From positions 1 through 64,000 of the forward strand of contig JAGRPP010000012.1 in NCBI GenBank assembly GCA_019449415.1: DNA of 64,000 nt, written 5' to 3'. Below the pieces are notes generated by a model that had not been told where the DNA came from, ran no database searches, and was given only the letters and a program-made list of their open reading frames with translations. Made by a program: the position numbers and the translations under genes. The first letter of the stretch is position 1; each line of letters opens with the position of its first letter. Shown here one piece after another: positions 1 through 8,676 of the stretch. The stretch is from Geothrix sp. Lineage in GTDB: Bacteria > Acidobacteriota > Holophagae > Holophagales > Holophagaceae.

Positions 1-146
1 ACGGCCCCACCTGGCAGAGTTCAGACGAACGGAACCAGGCGCTCGCCGCCTGGCTCCACTTCTACAATCACCACAGGCCCCATTCGGCCTTAGGTGGTCA
101 GCCCCCAGTCACAAGGCTGAACAACCTCGTTGGCAACGACATCTAG
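1..146 (+). CDS. IS481-type transposase, C-terminal fragment (5' end outside window)
   Basis: Reading from base 3, 47 residues precede a TAG stop. They include the signature FYNHHRPHSALGGQPPVTRL, typical of the extreme C-terminus of IS481/IS3-like DDE integrases, just after the catalytic Glu region. Only this tail is in the window, so intactness cannot be judged. No terminal inverted repeat ending in TGT/ACA is visible between the stop and the next gene. The stop shares a CTAG palindrome with the stop of the opposite-strand patatin gene. Family assignment rests on the YN-x-x-RPH-x-ALGG-x-x-P motif. Confidence 0.85.
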   Translation, partial: GPTWQSSDERNQALAAWLHFYNHHRPHSALGGQPPVTRLNNLVGNDI

Positions 147-1090
147 GGAGCGGGGATCGCGGATCGGGTGTGCGCCGCGACCCAGGCGTCGATGGCCTTG
201 CGGATGGCCGGGGCGGCCTGCTTCGTGGCCTCGATACCGGCCTGCATGCAGCGCTTCTTCTGCGTGAAGTCGAGCATCCCGACATCGCCGATGCCCGCGG
301 GCGCGATGAGGATGTCCGCCTCCCGCTTGGCGTGCTCGACATTGAGGGCAAACATGATGTTGGTGGCCTGGAGCGAGACGCCCAGGAGGTTGGTGATGTT
401 CGTGTTCCCGACATTCCCGCTGATGTCGACGGCGATCACGAGATCCGCGCCCTTGGCCTTGGCCACCGAGATGGGGATGTTGTCCACCACGCCGCCGTCC
501 ACCAGGATCTTCCCCTGGTGCTGGACCGGCGGGAACACGCCCGGGATGGCCGCGCTGGCCCGGATGGCGCGGGCCACGGGGCCCTTGTCGAGGACCACTT
601 TGTAGCCCCAGTTGAGGTCGGTCGCCACGGCAGCGAAGGGCAGCTTCAGGTTCTCGATGTTCGTGGTCTTGATGTGGCTCTTCACCCAGGCCTCGAGCTT
701 GTCGCCCTTGGCGAAACCCATGCCCGTGACGGCGTTCAGGACGCCGAAGTCGAAGAGGTCGTCCTTCTCGAGCTGGAAGGCGGTCCATTCGAGGTCGAAG
801 CTGCTGAGATCGGAGGCGTAGATCGCGCCGATGAGTCCGCCGACGCTGGTGCCGACCACCATGTCGATGGGAATCTTCTCCTGCTCCAGGGCCCGGATGA
901 CGCCCACATGCGCGAAGCCCCGGGCCGCGCCCCCGCCCAGGACCAGGGCGATCTTGGGCTTCGGCGGAGGCCCCTGCGGGACCTGGGGGGCTTGGATGAC
1001 GGGGGCCTGGGGAACGGTGATGGGAGGCGTGGTCTGACAGGCAAAAAGAAAGGTCAGACCCGCGATCGCAAGGGTGTTTGCCAGACGCAT
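143..1090 (-). CDS. Patatin-like phospholipase lipoprotein (RssA-like)
   Basis: A 315-residue predicted serine lipid acyl hydrolase. The N-terminus is a lipoprotein signal with lipobox ending LFAC (Cys18), followed by a Pro/Gln-rich linker to about residue 45. The patatin core shows the oxyanion GGGAARG (52-58), nucleophile elbow GTSVGG (Ser82) and DGG (Asp198), so the Ser-Asp dyad is complete. The start is backed by AAGGAGG seven bases upstream. It is transcribed away from the OPT transporter gene across a 151 bp divergent spacer. The last codons abut the transposase fragment, so the natural C-terminus may have been altered. Physiological substrate unknown. Confidence 0.88.
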   Translation of the reverse strand: MRLANTLAIAGLTFLFACQTTPPITVPQAPVIQAPQVPQGPPPKPKIALVLGGGAARGFAHVGVIRALEQEKIPIDMVVGTSVGGLIGAIYASDLSSFDLEWTAFQLEKDDLFDFGVLNAVTGMGFAKGDKLEAWVKSHIKTTNIENLKLPFAAVATDLNWGYKVVLDKGPVARAIRASAAIPGVFPPVQHQGKILVDGGVVDNIPISVAKAKGADLVIAVDISGNVGNTNITNLLGVSLQATNIMFALNVEHAKREADILIAPAGIGDVGMLDFTQKKRCMQAGIEATKQAAPAIRKAIDAWVAAHTRSAIPAP

Positions 1091-1241
1091 GCGGCCTCCT
1101 TCATGAACAGGAACGGGCTTTCCGTGACCGGAATCCGGCCACTGGTGCGGCCGGGGCGGTGCCTACCGGATCGGATTCGGTATTAGACTATCCGCTACAT
1201 CCGGCATTCTTCTTCCTCTTCGCGCCTTTTCAGGAGCACCG

Positions 1242-3356
1242 ATGCAACCCTTTGTCCCCTCTGACCAGAACCTGCGGGAGTTCTCCCTGCGGGCGGTGCT
1301 CATCGGCCTCGTCATGGCCGTGGTGCTCGGTTCGGCCAACGCCTACCTCGGACTGAAGGCCGGCATGACCATCGCCGCCACCTATCCCGCGGCCGTCATC
1401 GGCATGGCCCTCATCAAGCTGATGAAGGGCACCATCCTGGAAGAGAACATGGCCCGCACCGTGGGCAGCATCGGCGAGTCCGTGGCCGCCGGCGCCATCT
1501 TCACCGTGCCCGCCTTCGTCATCAGCGGCATCTGGCCCAAGTTCTTCACGGCCGGCAACTATGTCACCAGCTCGCTCATCATGTTCGCGGGCGGCGTGCT
1601 CGGCATCATGTTCGTGGCCCTGCTCCGCCGCGTGATGGTCGAGGACGCCGAGCTGCCCTACCCCGAGAGCGTGGCGGCCGCCGAGATCCACAAGGCCGGC
1701 GCCCGGGGCGGCAGCGGCACCAAGTTCCTCTTCGGCGCCATGGGCATCGGCGCCGCGGTCCAGGCCCTGGTCCAGATCTCCGTCTTCGCCAGCACCTGGG
1801 AGAAGTTCGCGGCCTTCAAGACCACCACCATCAACCTCGTGGGCACCTGGAAGGCCAAGGTGGCCGGCGGCATGCTGCTCAGCTCCCCCGGCATCAGCCC
1901 CGCCTACATGGGCGTGGGCTACATCATCGGGCCCAAGCTCGGCGCCCTGAACTTCTCCGGCGGCATTATCGCCTGGGGCCTGCTGGTGCCCATCATCACC
2001 TACTTCCTGGCCCCGGGCGTCCTGCCCGAGGGTGCGCCCGAAGGTGACTGGATCGCCCTCTCGTACTCGGTCTGGAAGTTCATCGTCCGTCCCATCGCCA
2101 TCGGCGGCATGCTCGTGGGCGCCGGCTTCACCCTCTTCAAGATGCGCAAGAGCCTCGCCACGGGCCTCACCCGCTCCGTCTCCGATGTGAAGAAGGCCGC
2201 CGCGGGCGACCATGTGGTGGACCGCGTCAACAAGGACCTGCCCTTCACCTATGTCCTGGGCGGCATCGGCTTTGCCGCCGCCGTCACCTTCCTGGTCACC
2301 TGGAAGATCTTCCATGTGGGCGGCCTGGTGTCCTTCGTCGCCGCGCTCGTGATGGTGATCCTGGGCTTCTTCTTCGCGGCCATCAGCGGCTACCTCGTCG
2401 GCATCATGGGCTCGAGCAACAACCCCATCTCCGGCCTGACGCTCACCGCCCTCGTCGTCACCGCCCTGGTGATGGTGATGCTGGGTGTGAAGGGGCAGGA
2501 GGGCGTCGCCGCCGTGCTGGGCGTGGCCGCCATCGTGTGCGTGAGCGCCGCCGTCGCCGGCGAGATGCTGCAGGACCTCAAGGCCGGCCACATCCTGGGC
2601 GGCACCCCCTGGCGCATGGAGATGGGCGACATCCTCGGCGTGGCGCTCGCCTCCGTGGTGCTGTTCATCCCCCTCATGGTCCTGCACGAAGGCGACATCA
2701 CGGCCCAGGGCACCAAGCGCATCGCCGAGCTGACGGCCCAGCAGGTGCAGACCGTCACCGCTCCGGATGGCAAGACCTACACCCTGGATCAGGTCAAGCA
2801 GCTGCCTGCGGACCAGAAGAAGGCCGTGCTCTCCCTGGATGCCGGCTTCGGCTCCAAGCAGCTGGCCGCGCCCCAGGCGGGCCTGATGGCCCTCCTCAGC
2901 CGCGGCATCGTGGAAGGCAAGATGGCCTGGCCGCTCATCATCGTCGGCATGATGATGGGCCTCGCCTTCATCCTCATGCAGGTGAAGAGCCCCATGCTGG
3001 TGTCGGTGGGCATGTATCTGCCGCTGGAGACCACCTTCGCCATCTTCCTCGGCGGCCTCATCAAGGGCGCCGTGGAGATGTTCGGCGCCAAGCGGGGCCT
3101 GAACGAGGCGCAGAAGGTGCGCGTGGAGAACAACGGCGTGTTGCTGGCCGCGGGCCTGATCGCGGGCGAGGCCCTCGTGGGACTCCTCTTCGCGTCCTTC
3201 GCCTTCTTCGAGGTGAAGTACAAGATCTTCGCCAACCCCGGCATGTTCTGGATCAGCCTGCTGATCCTGGCGGGCATCGCCATCTACCTGGTGAAGGTGC
3301 CCCTCGACAACGCCGGTGAAGCCGATGAGCCCGCGCCGCCCAGCGCGAACTTCTAG
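1242..3356 (+). CDS. OPT family oligopeptide transporter
   Basis: A 704-residue polytopic inner-membrane protein of the OPT superfamily (oligopeptide or metal-chelate uptake, proton coupled in characterised members). It opens with a short cytoplasmic segment ending in LREFSLRAVLIGLVMAVVLGSANAYLGLKAGMT, the usual OPT first helix and NAYLGLKAGM motif. Many further helices follow, with a soluble loop near residues 485-540 (ITAQGTKRIAELTAQQVQTV region). AGGAG lies five bases before the ATG. It is monocistronic: a strong hairpin terminator follows its stop. Substrate cannot be read from sequence. Confidence 0.9.
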   Translation: MQPFVPSDQNLREFSLRAVLIGLVMAVVLGSANAYLGLKAGMTIAATYPAAVIGMALIKLMKGTILEENMARTVGSIGESVAAGAIFTVPAFVISGIWPKFFTAGNYVTSSLIMFAGGVLGIMFVALLRRVMVEDAELPYPESVAAAEIHKAGARGGSGTKFLFGAMGIGAAVQALVQISVFASTWEKFAAFKTTTINLVGTWKAKVAGGMLLSSPGISPAYMGVGYIIGPKLGALNFSGGIIAWGLLVPIITYFLAPGVLPEGAPEGDWIALSYSVWKFIVRPIAIGGMLVGAGFTLFKMRKSLATGLTRSVSDVKKAAAGDHVVDRVNKDLPFTYVLGGIGFAAAVTFLVTWKIFHVGGLVSFVAALVMVILGFFFAAISGYLVGIMGSSNNPISGLTLTALVVTALVMVMLGVKGQEGVAAVLGVAAIVCVSAAVAGEMLQDLKAGHILGGTPWRMEMGDILGVALASVVLFIPLMVLHEGDITAQGTKRIAELTAQQVQTVTAPDGKTYTLDQVKQLPADQKKAVLSLDAGFGSKQLAAPQAGLMALLSRGIVEGKMAWPLIIVGMMMGLAFILMQVKSPMLVSVGMYLPLETTFAIFLGGLIKGAVEMFGAKRGLNEAQKVRVENNGVLLAAGLIAGEALVGLLFASFAFFEVKYKIFANPGMFWISLLILAGIAIYLVKVPLDNAGEADEPAPPSANF

Positions 3357-3370
3357 GTATATGTGAATCG

Positions 3371-3400
3371 AAGCGGGGCGCGGGAAACCGCGCCTCGCTT
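3371..3400 (+). terminator. Hairpin terminator after the OPT gene
   Basis: A 13 bp stem (one G-T pair) with a GAAA tetraloop, followed by GTTT. It sits 14 bases past the OPT stop codon. Confidence 0.75.
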
Positions 3401-3413
3401 GTTTAGAACGGTT

Positions 3414-3528
3414 CAACCGTAGAGAACGCAGAGGGTGCAGAGACAAACCCACCCAAACCTTAAGGGGCCGCATTCCTGAATTCCTTTTCGGATTTTTCCT
3501 CTGCGTGCTCTGTGCTCTCTGCGGTTCC
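3414..3528. repeat. Imperfect inverted-repeat element (GCAGAG-rich arms)
   Basis: Two arms of about 33 bases around 3414-3447 and 3493-3528 are imperfect reverse complements. Each carries the ACCG-[CT]-AGAGA...CGCAGAGG type sequence with an internal period of roughly nine bases. Together they fill the spacer between the OPT terminator and the PqqD-like gene. Sequences of this look are scattered in intergenic regions of many environmental bacterial genomes and produce spurious peptides when translated. No transposase is associated. It may be a non-autonomous mobile repeat. Confidence 0.6.
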
Positions 3529-3572
3529 ATGCTTTTTGTGGTCATTTCCGGCCACCCCTCGTTGCGTGATCC

Positions 3573-3926
3573 ATGACCCCATTCCCCGATGAGACCTTCC
3601 TGGCCCTCGTGCCGGTGGCGTCCCTGGCTTCCGAGCCCTCCGAGGGCGGCAACCTGACCCTGATCCGGCCGAAGATCCTGTCCCCCCGCTGGGCCTGGCT
3701 GCTGCGGATGATGAAGAAGCCCGCCTTCCGCGTGAAGCTGGATGCCCGAGGCACGGCCGTCTGGCGGGCCTGCGACGGCCAGCGCAGCGTGGCGGAGATC
3801 GCCCAGGTCGTGGCCGAGGCCTTTCCCGGAGAAGCCGACACCACCCTGCGCACGGCCCTCTTCATCCGCGAGCTGGCCCGGGGCAAGTTCCTGAACCTGT
3901 TCCACCGGCCCGACCCGCTATCCTGA
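3573..3926 (+). CDS. PqqD-like (RRE-fold) peptide-binding protein
   Basis: A 117-residue protein. Residues about 35-110 match the PqqD pattern: an N-terminal strand region (FRVKLDARGTAVWRACDG), then QRSVAEIAQVVAEAF and a C-terminal helix (ALFIRELARGKFLNL). PqqD folds bind leader peptides of ribosomal natural-product precursors, but no radical SAM enzyme or precursor gene lies nearby. Instead clpS starts 19 bases downstream on the same strand, suggesting co-transcription with the N-degron genes. No strong Shine-Dalgarno sequence is visible. Function here is unknown. Confidence 0.7.
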   Translation: MTPFPDETFLALVPVASLASEPSEGGNLTLIRPKILSPRWAWLLRMMKKPAFRVKLDARGTAVWRACDGQRSVAEIAQVVAEAFPGEADTTLRTALFIRELARGKFLNLFHRPDPLS

Positions 3927-3945
3927 TGCCCTGGAGGCATGCCCC

Positions 3946-4263
3946 ATGGCCAGGCAGGTGAAGGAGGAGAGCCAGGTCCTCACCCGCAAGCGAGCGAAGC
4001 TGCGCGAGCCGGGGATGTGGAAGGTGCTGCTCCACAACGACGACTACACCACCCAGGAGTTCGTGGTCTGGCTGCTGAAGACGGTCTTCCACAAGGCGGA
4101 ACCCGAAGCCACCGCCATCATGCTGGCGGTGCATCAGGCGGGCGTGGGGGTGGCGGGAACCTACACCAAGGATGTGGCCGAGACCCGCGCCGAACGGGGT
4201 CGTCAGCTGGCGGAACGCGAAGGATTCCCCTTGCTGCTCACGGTGGAGGCGGAAGATGCCTGA
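3946..4263 (+). CDS. clpS: ATP-dependent Clp protease adaptor ClpS
   Basis: A 105-residue adaptor that binds N-terminal destabilising residues and hands substrates to ClpA. The ClpS core is clear: LLHNDDYTTQEFVVWLL (the NDDYT signature that lines the N-degron pocket), then IMLAVHQAGVGVAGTYTKDVAETRA and the C-terminal FPLLLTVE. TGGAGG lies about nine bases before the ATG. Its stop overlaps the clpA start by eight bases, so the two are translationally coupled. It is the second gene of a PqqD-like/clpS/clpA/aat cluster. Confidence 0.96.
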   Translation: MARQVKEESQVLTRKRAKLREPGMWKVLLHNDDYTTQEFVVWLLKTVFHKAEPEATAIMLAVHQAGVGVAGTYTKDVAETRAERGRQLAEREGFPLLLTVEAEDA

Positions 4264-6505
4264 CGCCCCGCAACTGAGCGCCGAACTGAACCAGGGCTTC
4301 CAGCGGGCCTTCGAGCTGGCCAAGGCCCGCCGCCATGAGGATGTGACGCTGGAGCATCTGCTTCTGGCCTTGCTGGACGACGCGCATGCGGCCAAGGCCC
4401 TGAAGGGCTGCGGGGTGAAGCTGGACGCCCTGCGCCGGGACCTGGAATCGGTGCTGGAGAGGCAGTTCGAGCCCGTACCGGGCGACGAGGCGATCCAGCC
4501 TCACAGCACCCTGGGCTTTGTGCGGGTGGTGGAGCGGGCCCTGGTCCACGCTTTCAGCTCCGGCCGGCGCACGGTGCAGGGGGGTGAGCTGTTGCCGGCC
4601 TTCCTGGAGGAGGAGTCCAGCCCCGCGCGACACCTGCTGGAAAAGCACGGCGTGCGGCGCCTGGCCCTGCTGAAGGTGCTGAGCCACGGGCCCGCGGCGC
4701 CGAAGGCCACGGCCAAGAAACAGGCGGCCCCCGAGGAGGAAGAGGAGGACGGCACCATCGCCGAGAATCCCCTGGAGGCCTATGCCACGGACCTGGTGGC
4801 CCGGGCTGCGGCGGGACGGCTGGACCCCCTGGTGGGCCGGGACGCGGAGATCACCCGCATGGCCCAGGTGCTCTGCCGGCGCCGCAAGAACAACCCGCTT
4901 CTGGTGGGCGAGCCCGGCGTGGGCAAGACCGCCATCGTCGAAGGCCTTGCCCGCCGCATCCACGAAGGCGCGGTGCCGGAGCCCCTCAAGGCCGCGCGCA
5001 TCTTCGCCCTGGACTTGGGCGCCTTGCTGGCGGGCAGTCGGTACCGCGGTGATTTCGAGGAGCGGCTCAAGGCCGTGCTGAAGGCTCTGGACAACGAGCG
5101 GGGGGCCATCCTCTTCGTCGATGAGCTGCACACGCTGGTGGGTGCGGGTGCCACCAGCGGGGGGGCCATGGACGCGGCCAACCTGCTGAAGCCCGCCCTG
5201 GCTTCGGGGGACCTGCGCTGCATCGGCGCCACCACTTTCCAGGACCTGAAGGGCTCCCTGGATCGCGACCGGGCCCTGTCCCGCCGCTTCCAGGTGGTGG
5301 AGGTGAACGAGCCTTCCGCCGCAGACGCCCTGGCCATCCTGCAGGGCCTGAAAGCCTCCTACGAGACGCACCACGGCGTGAGCTATTCGAAGGAAGCCCT
5401 GGAAGCCGCGGTGCGTCTGGCCTCCAAGCACCTGCCGGATCGCCGTCTGCCCGACAGTGCCCTCGATGTGGTGGACGAGGCCGGGGCCGCCCAGAAACTG
5501 CTGCCGAAGAAGGACCGGGTGAAGAAGGTGGGCCCGGCCGAGATCGAGGCCGTGGTGGCCCGCATGGCACGGGTGCCCGTGGCCAGCGTGAGCGCCGACG
5601 ACCGGGAGGCTTTGCATACGCTCGAAGCGCAGCTCCGAGCGCAGATCTTCGGCCAGGATGCGGCCTGCGAGACCGTGGCCGGCGCCATCAAGCTGGCGCG
5701 CTCGGGCCTGCGCGATCCCTTGAAGCCCATGGGCTGCTTCCTCTTCGCCGGGCCTACGGGCGTGGGCAAGACGGAGCTGGCCAAGCAGCTGGCGAAGGCC
5801 CTCGGCATCGCCTTCCTGCGCTTCGACATGAGCGAGTACCAGGAGAAGCACGCCGTGGCCCGGCTCATCGGCGCGCCGCCCGGCTATGTGGGCTACGAGG
5901 AGGGCGGTCTGCTGACGGACGCCGTTCGCAAACAGCCCCATGGCGTGCTGCTGCTGGATGAGCTGGAGAAGGCCCACCCGGATCTCTTCGGCGTGCTGCT
6001 GCAGATCATGGACCACGCCGCGCTCACGGACAGCCACGGCCGCAGCGCCGACTTCCGCCACACGGTGCTGGTGATGACCACCAATGTGGGCGCCCGGGAG
6101 CTGTCGGCCCGGCAGGTGGGCTTCGCGGAAGCCGGCGGCCGGCGGTCCGCCACCGGCACCATCGAAAAAGCCTTCAGCCCCGAGTTCCGCAACCGCCTGG
6201 ACGCCATCCTCCAGTTCGCACCCCTGGGCCGGCCGGAGATGGAACGCGTGGCCGACAAGCACCTGCGGGAGCTGGATACTCAGCTCGCGGAGAAGGGCGT
6301 CACCCTCACCTGCACGCCCAAGGCCCGGGCCTGGCTGGCGGAGAAGGGCTACGACCCGGCCTTCGGCGCCCGGCCCATGGCGCGACTCATCGAGCGCGAG
6401 CTGCGCCGCCCCCTGGCGGAAGCCATCCTCTTCGGGCCCCTGATGAAGGGTGGCAAGGCCAAGGTGGACCTCAAGGACGGCCGGCTGTGCCTGTCTTTCG
6501 GCTGA
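4256..6505 (+). CDS. clpA: ATP-dependent Clp protease ATP-binding subunit ClpA
   Basis: A 749-residue AAA+ unfoldase, close to the usual ClpA length. It has a ClpN domain (residues 1-150), a charged linker rich in Glu/Lys (about 150-170), AAA module 1 with Walker A GEPGVGKT and AAA module 2 with Walker A GPTGVGKT. No ClpB-type middle domain is present. The ClpP-docking loop reads VGF where E. coli ClpA has IGL. The start was chosen at MPDAPQL because it overlaps the clpS stop, has GGAGG upstream and begins the ClpN domain. An upstream in-frame ATG would translate clpS sequence. ClpP itself is not in the window. Confidence 0.96.
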   Translation: MPDAPQLSAELNQGFQRAFELAKARRHEDVTLEHLLLALLDDAHAAKALKGCGVKLDALRRDLESVLERQFEPVPGDEAIQPHSTLGFVRVVERALVHAFSSGRRTVQGGELLPAFLEEESSPARHLLEKHGVRRLALLKVLSHGPAAPKATAKKQAAPEEEEEDGTIAENPLEAYATDLVARAAAGRLDPLVGRDAEITRMAQVLCRRRKNNPLLVGEPGVGKTAIVEGLARRIHEGAVPEPLKAARIFALDLGALLAGSRYRGDFEERLKAVLKALDNERGAILFVDELHTLVGAGATSGGAMDAANLLKPALASGDLRCIGATTFQDLKGSLDRDRALSRRFQVVEVNEPSAADALAILQGLKASYETHHGVSYSKEALEAAVRLASKHLPDRRLPDSALDVVDEAGAAQKLLPKKDRVKKVGPAEIEAVVARMARVPVASVSADDREALHTLEAQLRAQIFGQDAACETVAGAIKLARSGLRDPLKPMGCFLFAGPTGVGKTELAKQLAKALGIAFLRFDMSEYQEKHAVARLIGAPPGYVGYEEGGLLTDAVRKQPHGVLLLDELEKAHPDLFGVLLQIMDHAALTDSHGRSADFRHTVLVMTTNVGARELSARQVGFAEAGGRRSATGTIEKAFSPEFRNRLDAILQFAPLGRPEMERVADKHLRELDTQLAEKGVTLTCTPKARAWLAEKGYDPAFGARPMARLIERELRRPLAEAILFGPLMKGGKAKVDLKDGRLCLSFG

Positions 6506-7164
6506 CCAAGGCCCTGGTTTTTCCCGATCCAGAGCTGGCGGAGGACGGGCTGCTGGCCATCGGCGGCGACCTCAGCGTGGAGCGTCTGCTGCTCGCCTAC
6601 CGCAGTGGCATCTTCCCCTGGTACGGCGAGGACGATCCCCTGCTCTGGTGGTCGCCGCCGGAGCGGGCCCTGTTGCGGCCCGGCCACCTGCGCCTGTCGG
6701 CCCGCACGCGCCGGAGCCTGCGCCAGCATCCCTTCGAGATCCGCTTCGACACGGCCTTCGCGCAGGTCATCGGCCACTGCTCCCAGGTGCCGCGACCCGG
6801 CCAGGACGGCACCTGGATCACGCCGGAGATGCGCGAGGCTTATGCTGCCTTGCATCGTGCGGGCCACGCCCACAGCGTGGAGGCCTGGCGGAACGGGGAG
6901 CTGAGGGGCGGCCTCTATGGCGTGTCGCTCGGTGGGGCTTTCTTCGGGGAGAGCATGTTCAGCCTCGAACCCGAGGCGAGCCGGGCGGCCCTCCAGGCGC
7001 TGGACATGCGGCTCGCAGCCTGGGGCTTCACCCTGATCGACGGCCAGCTGCCCCACGAGGGGCTGATGGGGTACGGCTTCCAGACCGTGTCGCGCGGCCT
7101 GTTCCTGGCGGAGCTGGCGGAAGCGCTGCACTCGGAGAGCCGTGTGGGGAGCTGGTCCGCCTGA
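6487..7164 (+). CDS. aat: Leucyl/phenylalanyl-tRNA--protein transferase
   Basis: A 225-residue enzyme that adds Leu or Phe from aminoacyl-tRNA to N-terminal Lys/Arg, creating primary N-degrons. Diagnostic motifs are GLLAIGGDLS, YRSGIFPWY, WWSPPERALL, TWITPEMREAY, GGLYGVSLGGAFFGESMFS and DGQLPHEGLMGYGF. The start is a GTG inside the clpA 3' end (19-base overlap), which indicates coupled translation. With clpS and clpA directly upstream, the operon encodes tagging, recognition and unfolding steps of one pathway. Ends four bases before a 205 bp inverted-repeat element. Confidence 0.96.
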   Translation: MPVFRLTKALVFPDPELAEDGLLAIGGDLSVERLLLAYRSGIFPWYGEDDPLLWWSPPERALLRPGHLRLSARTRRSLRQHPFEIRFDTAFAQVIGHCSQVPRPGQDGTWITPEMREAYAALHRAGHAHSVEAWRNGELRGGLYGVSLGGAFFGESMFSLEPEASRAALQALDMRLAAWGFTLIDGQLPHEGLMGYGFQTVSRGLFLAELAEALHSESRVGSWSA

Positions 7165-7167
7165 CTT

Positions 7168-7372
7168 AGAGGTCGTAACAACACCCCGCGCCACCGCGAT
7201 GAAGCCAGGCGGGATGCACCGCAGATATCTGTTTGTCTCGTGTATCGCCGCAGGCGATACCGAGAAGGAAGCGCCCGCAGGGCGATGCGGGACATCGTTC
7301 AAGGGCGGTGACGCCGCGGAGCGCCCGCCCGGCGCCCCTCGCGCGGTGTCGTGGGGTCTTGTTACGACCTCT
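7168..7372. mobile_element. 205 bp element with 31 bp terminal inverted repeats (MITE-like)
   Basis: The ends (7168-7198 and 7342-7372) are inverted repeats matching at 28 of 31 positions and beginning AGAGGTCGTAACAA. If the repeat is read from GAGG, the flanks show TTA on both sides, a possible target duplication. The interior contains a perfect 8 bp stem (7242-7260, loop GCA), a CAGATATCTG palindrome and other GC-rich dyads. No coding region is convincing. It fills the gap between the convergent aat and ftsZ genes and reaches the last base of the ftsZ stop codon, so it may also act as a bidirectional terminator. Confidence 0.6.
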
Positions 7373-8640
7373 TACTCGATGGGCAGCCGCCCCTGGCCCA
7401 GCCGGATGATGGCGGGGACATGGAGGTCGTCGTTGCCGCCGGGCAGTTCGCCGCTGGGGGTGGGGGCCTGGGGCAGGAGGCGGGTGGGCGTGGGGCCCTG
7501 CTGCTCACCGGCGGGCACCTCGCCGTAGACGCGGCCGCTGACCACGGTCGTGGGCAGGGGCTGGCTGATGGCCGCCACGGAGGCGATGGGGGCGTAGGCC
7601 GCGCTGGGCATGCCCTCGGTAGTACCGCTCAGGTGCAGGCTGTTGCGGCGTTCTTCCAGGAGCTGTTCCTCCTGATCGAACCCGCTGGCCAGCACGGTGA
7701 CCAGCACGCGATCCTCCATGCCCTCGCCTTCCACGGTGCAGGCCTTGATGTCGGGCCGGCCGCTGTAGTGGTCCTGCAGGTAGTGCATGGCGGTCTCGAT
7801 GGCCGAGGCCTCCATCACTTCCCAGTCCGCGGTGATGGACACCATCACATTGGCGGCGGCGCCGCTCTGGGCGCGTTCCAGCAGGGGGCAGGCCAGGGCC
7901 TTGCGCAGGGCGTCCATGACGGCCTCTTCGCCGCGGCCCGCGCCGGTGCCGATGAGGGCCTCGCCGCCGTTGCGGAGGACGGCTTCCACATCCGCGAAAT
8001 CGCCGTTGATGATGCCGGGCTTGAGGATGAGATCCGCGATGCCGCGCACGCCCTGGATGAGCACGCCGTCGGCCACGCGGAAGGCCTCTTTCATGGTGAC
8101 GCGCGCGTCGCAGACGCTCTTCAGCCGCTCGTTGCTGACCACGATGACGGTATCGGCCGTATCGCGCAGGTTGGCCAGGCCGGAGAGGGCCAGGTCACCC
8201 TTCTTGCGGCCTTCCCAGGCGAAGGGCGTGAGCACCACGGCCACGGTGAGGGCGCCCAGTTCGCGGGCGTAGCTGGCCAGCACGGGAGCCGCGCCGGTAC
8301 CTGTGCCGCCGCCCATGCCGGCCGTGATGAAGATCATGTCGGCGCCCTGGAGGGCCGCCAGCACTTCCTCCCGGCTCTCCTCGGCCGCCACGCCGCCGCG
8401 CTCGGCGCTGCCGCCGGCGCCCAGGCCGCGGCTGCTCTGGGGCCCCAGGGGCAGCTTCAGGTGCGCCTTGCTCTGGGCCAGGCTCTGCTGGTCGGTGTTC
8501 ATGGCGATGAACTGCACGCCGGTGACGCCGCTGTCGATCATGCGGTTGATGGCGTTGCAGCCCGCACCGCCCACGCCGATCACCTTGATGTTGGCGCCGG
8601 GCAGGCTGTGGGGGCAGGGCAGGAAGGGGGTCTCAGACAT
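7372..8640 (-). CDS. ftsZ: Cell division protein FtsZ
   Basis: A 422-residue tubulin-like GTPase that forms the division ring. It has VIGVGGAGCNAINRMI near the N-terminus, the tubulin signature GGGTGTGA, NTDQQSL and the synergy-loop region with NGDFADVEAVL. A Pro/Gly-rich linker follows, then a conserved C-terminal peptide DDLHVPAIIRL that docks FtsA. Unusually about eight residues follow that peptide. The start at MSETPF is preferred: GGGAG lies five bases upstream, whereas the earlier in-frame ATG (base 8661) lacks a site. Last gene of ftsQ-ftsA-ftsZ. Confidence 0.96.
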   Translation of the reverse strand: MSETPFLPCPHSLPGANIKVIGVGGAGCNAINRMIDSGVTGVQFIAMNTDQQSLAQSKAHLKLPLGPQSSRGLGAGGSAERGGVAAEESREEVLAALQGADMIFITAGMGGGTGTGAAPVLASYARELGALTVAVVLTPFAWEGRKKGDLALSGLANLRDTADTVIVVSNERLKSVCDARVTMKEAFRVADGVLIQGVRGIADLILKPGIINGDFADVEAVLRNGGEALIGTGAGRGEEAVMDALRKALACPLLERAQSGAAANVMVSITADWEVMEASAIETAMHYLQDHYSGRPDIKACTVEGEGMEDRVLVTVLASGFDQEEQLLEERRNSLHLSGTTEGMPSAAYAPIASVAAISQPLPTTVVSGRVYGEVPAGEQQGPTPTRLLPQAPTPSGELPGGNDDLHVPAIIRLGQGRLPIE

Positions 8641-8676
8641 CGGGGCTCCCGAATGGGACATCGCAAAAACGGGGGT

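Noticed and set aside
1230..3905. An 891-codon open frame on the minus strand opposite the OPT gene
   Set aside because: Composition is His/Gly/Asp/Ala-rich, as expected from reading the complement of GC-rich coding sequence, and it runs through the OPT terminator and repeat element. The OPT frame has clear family motifs.
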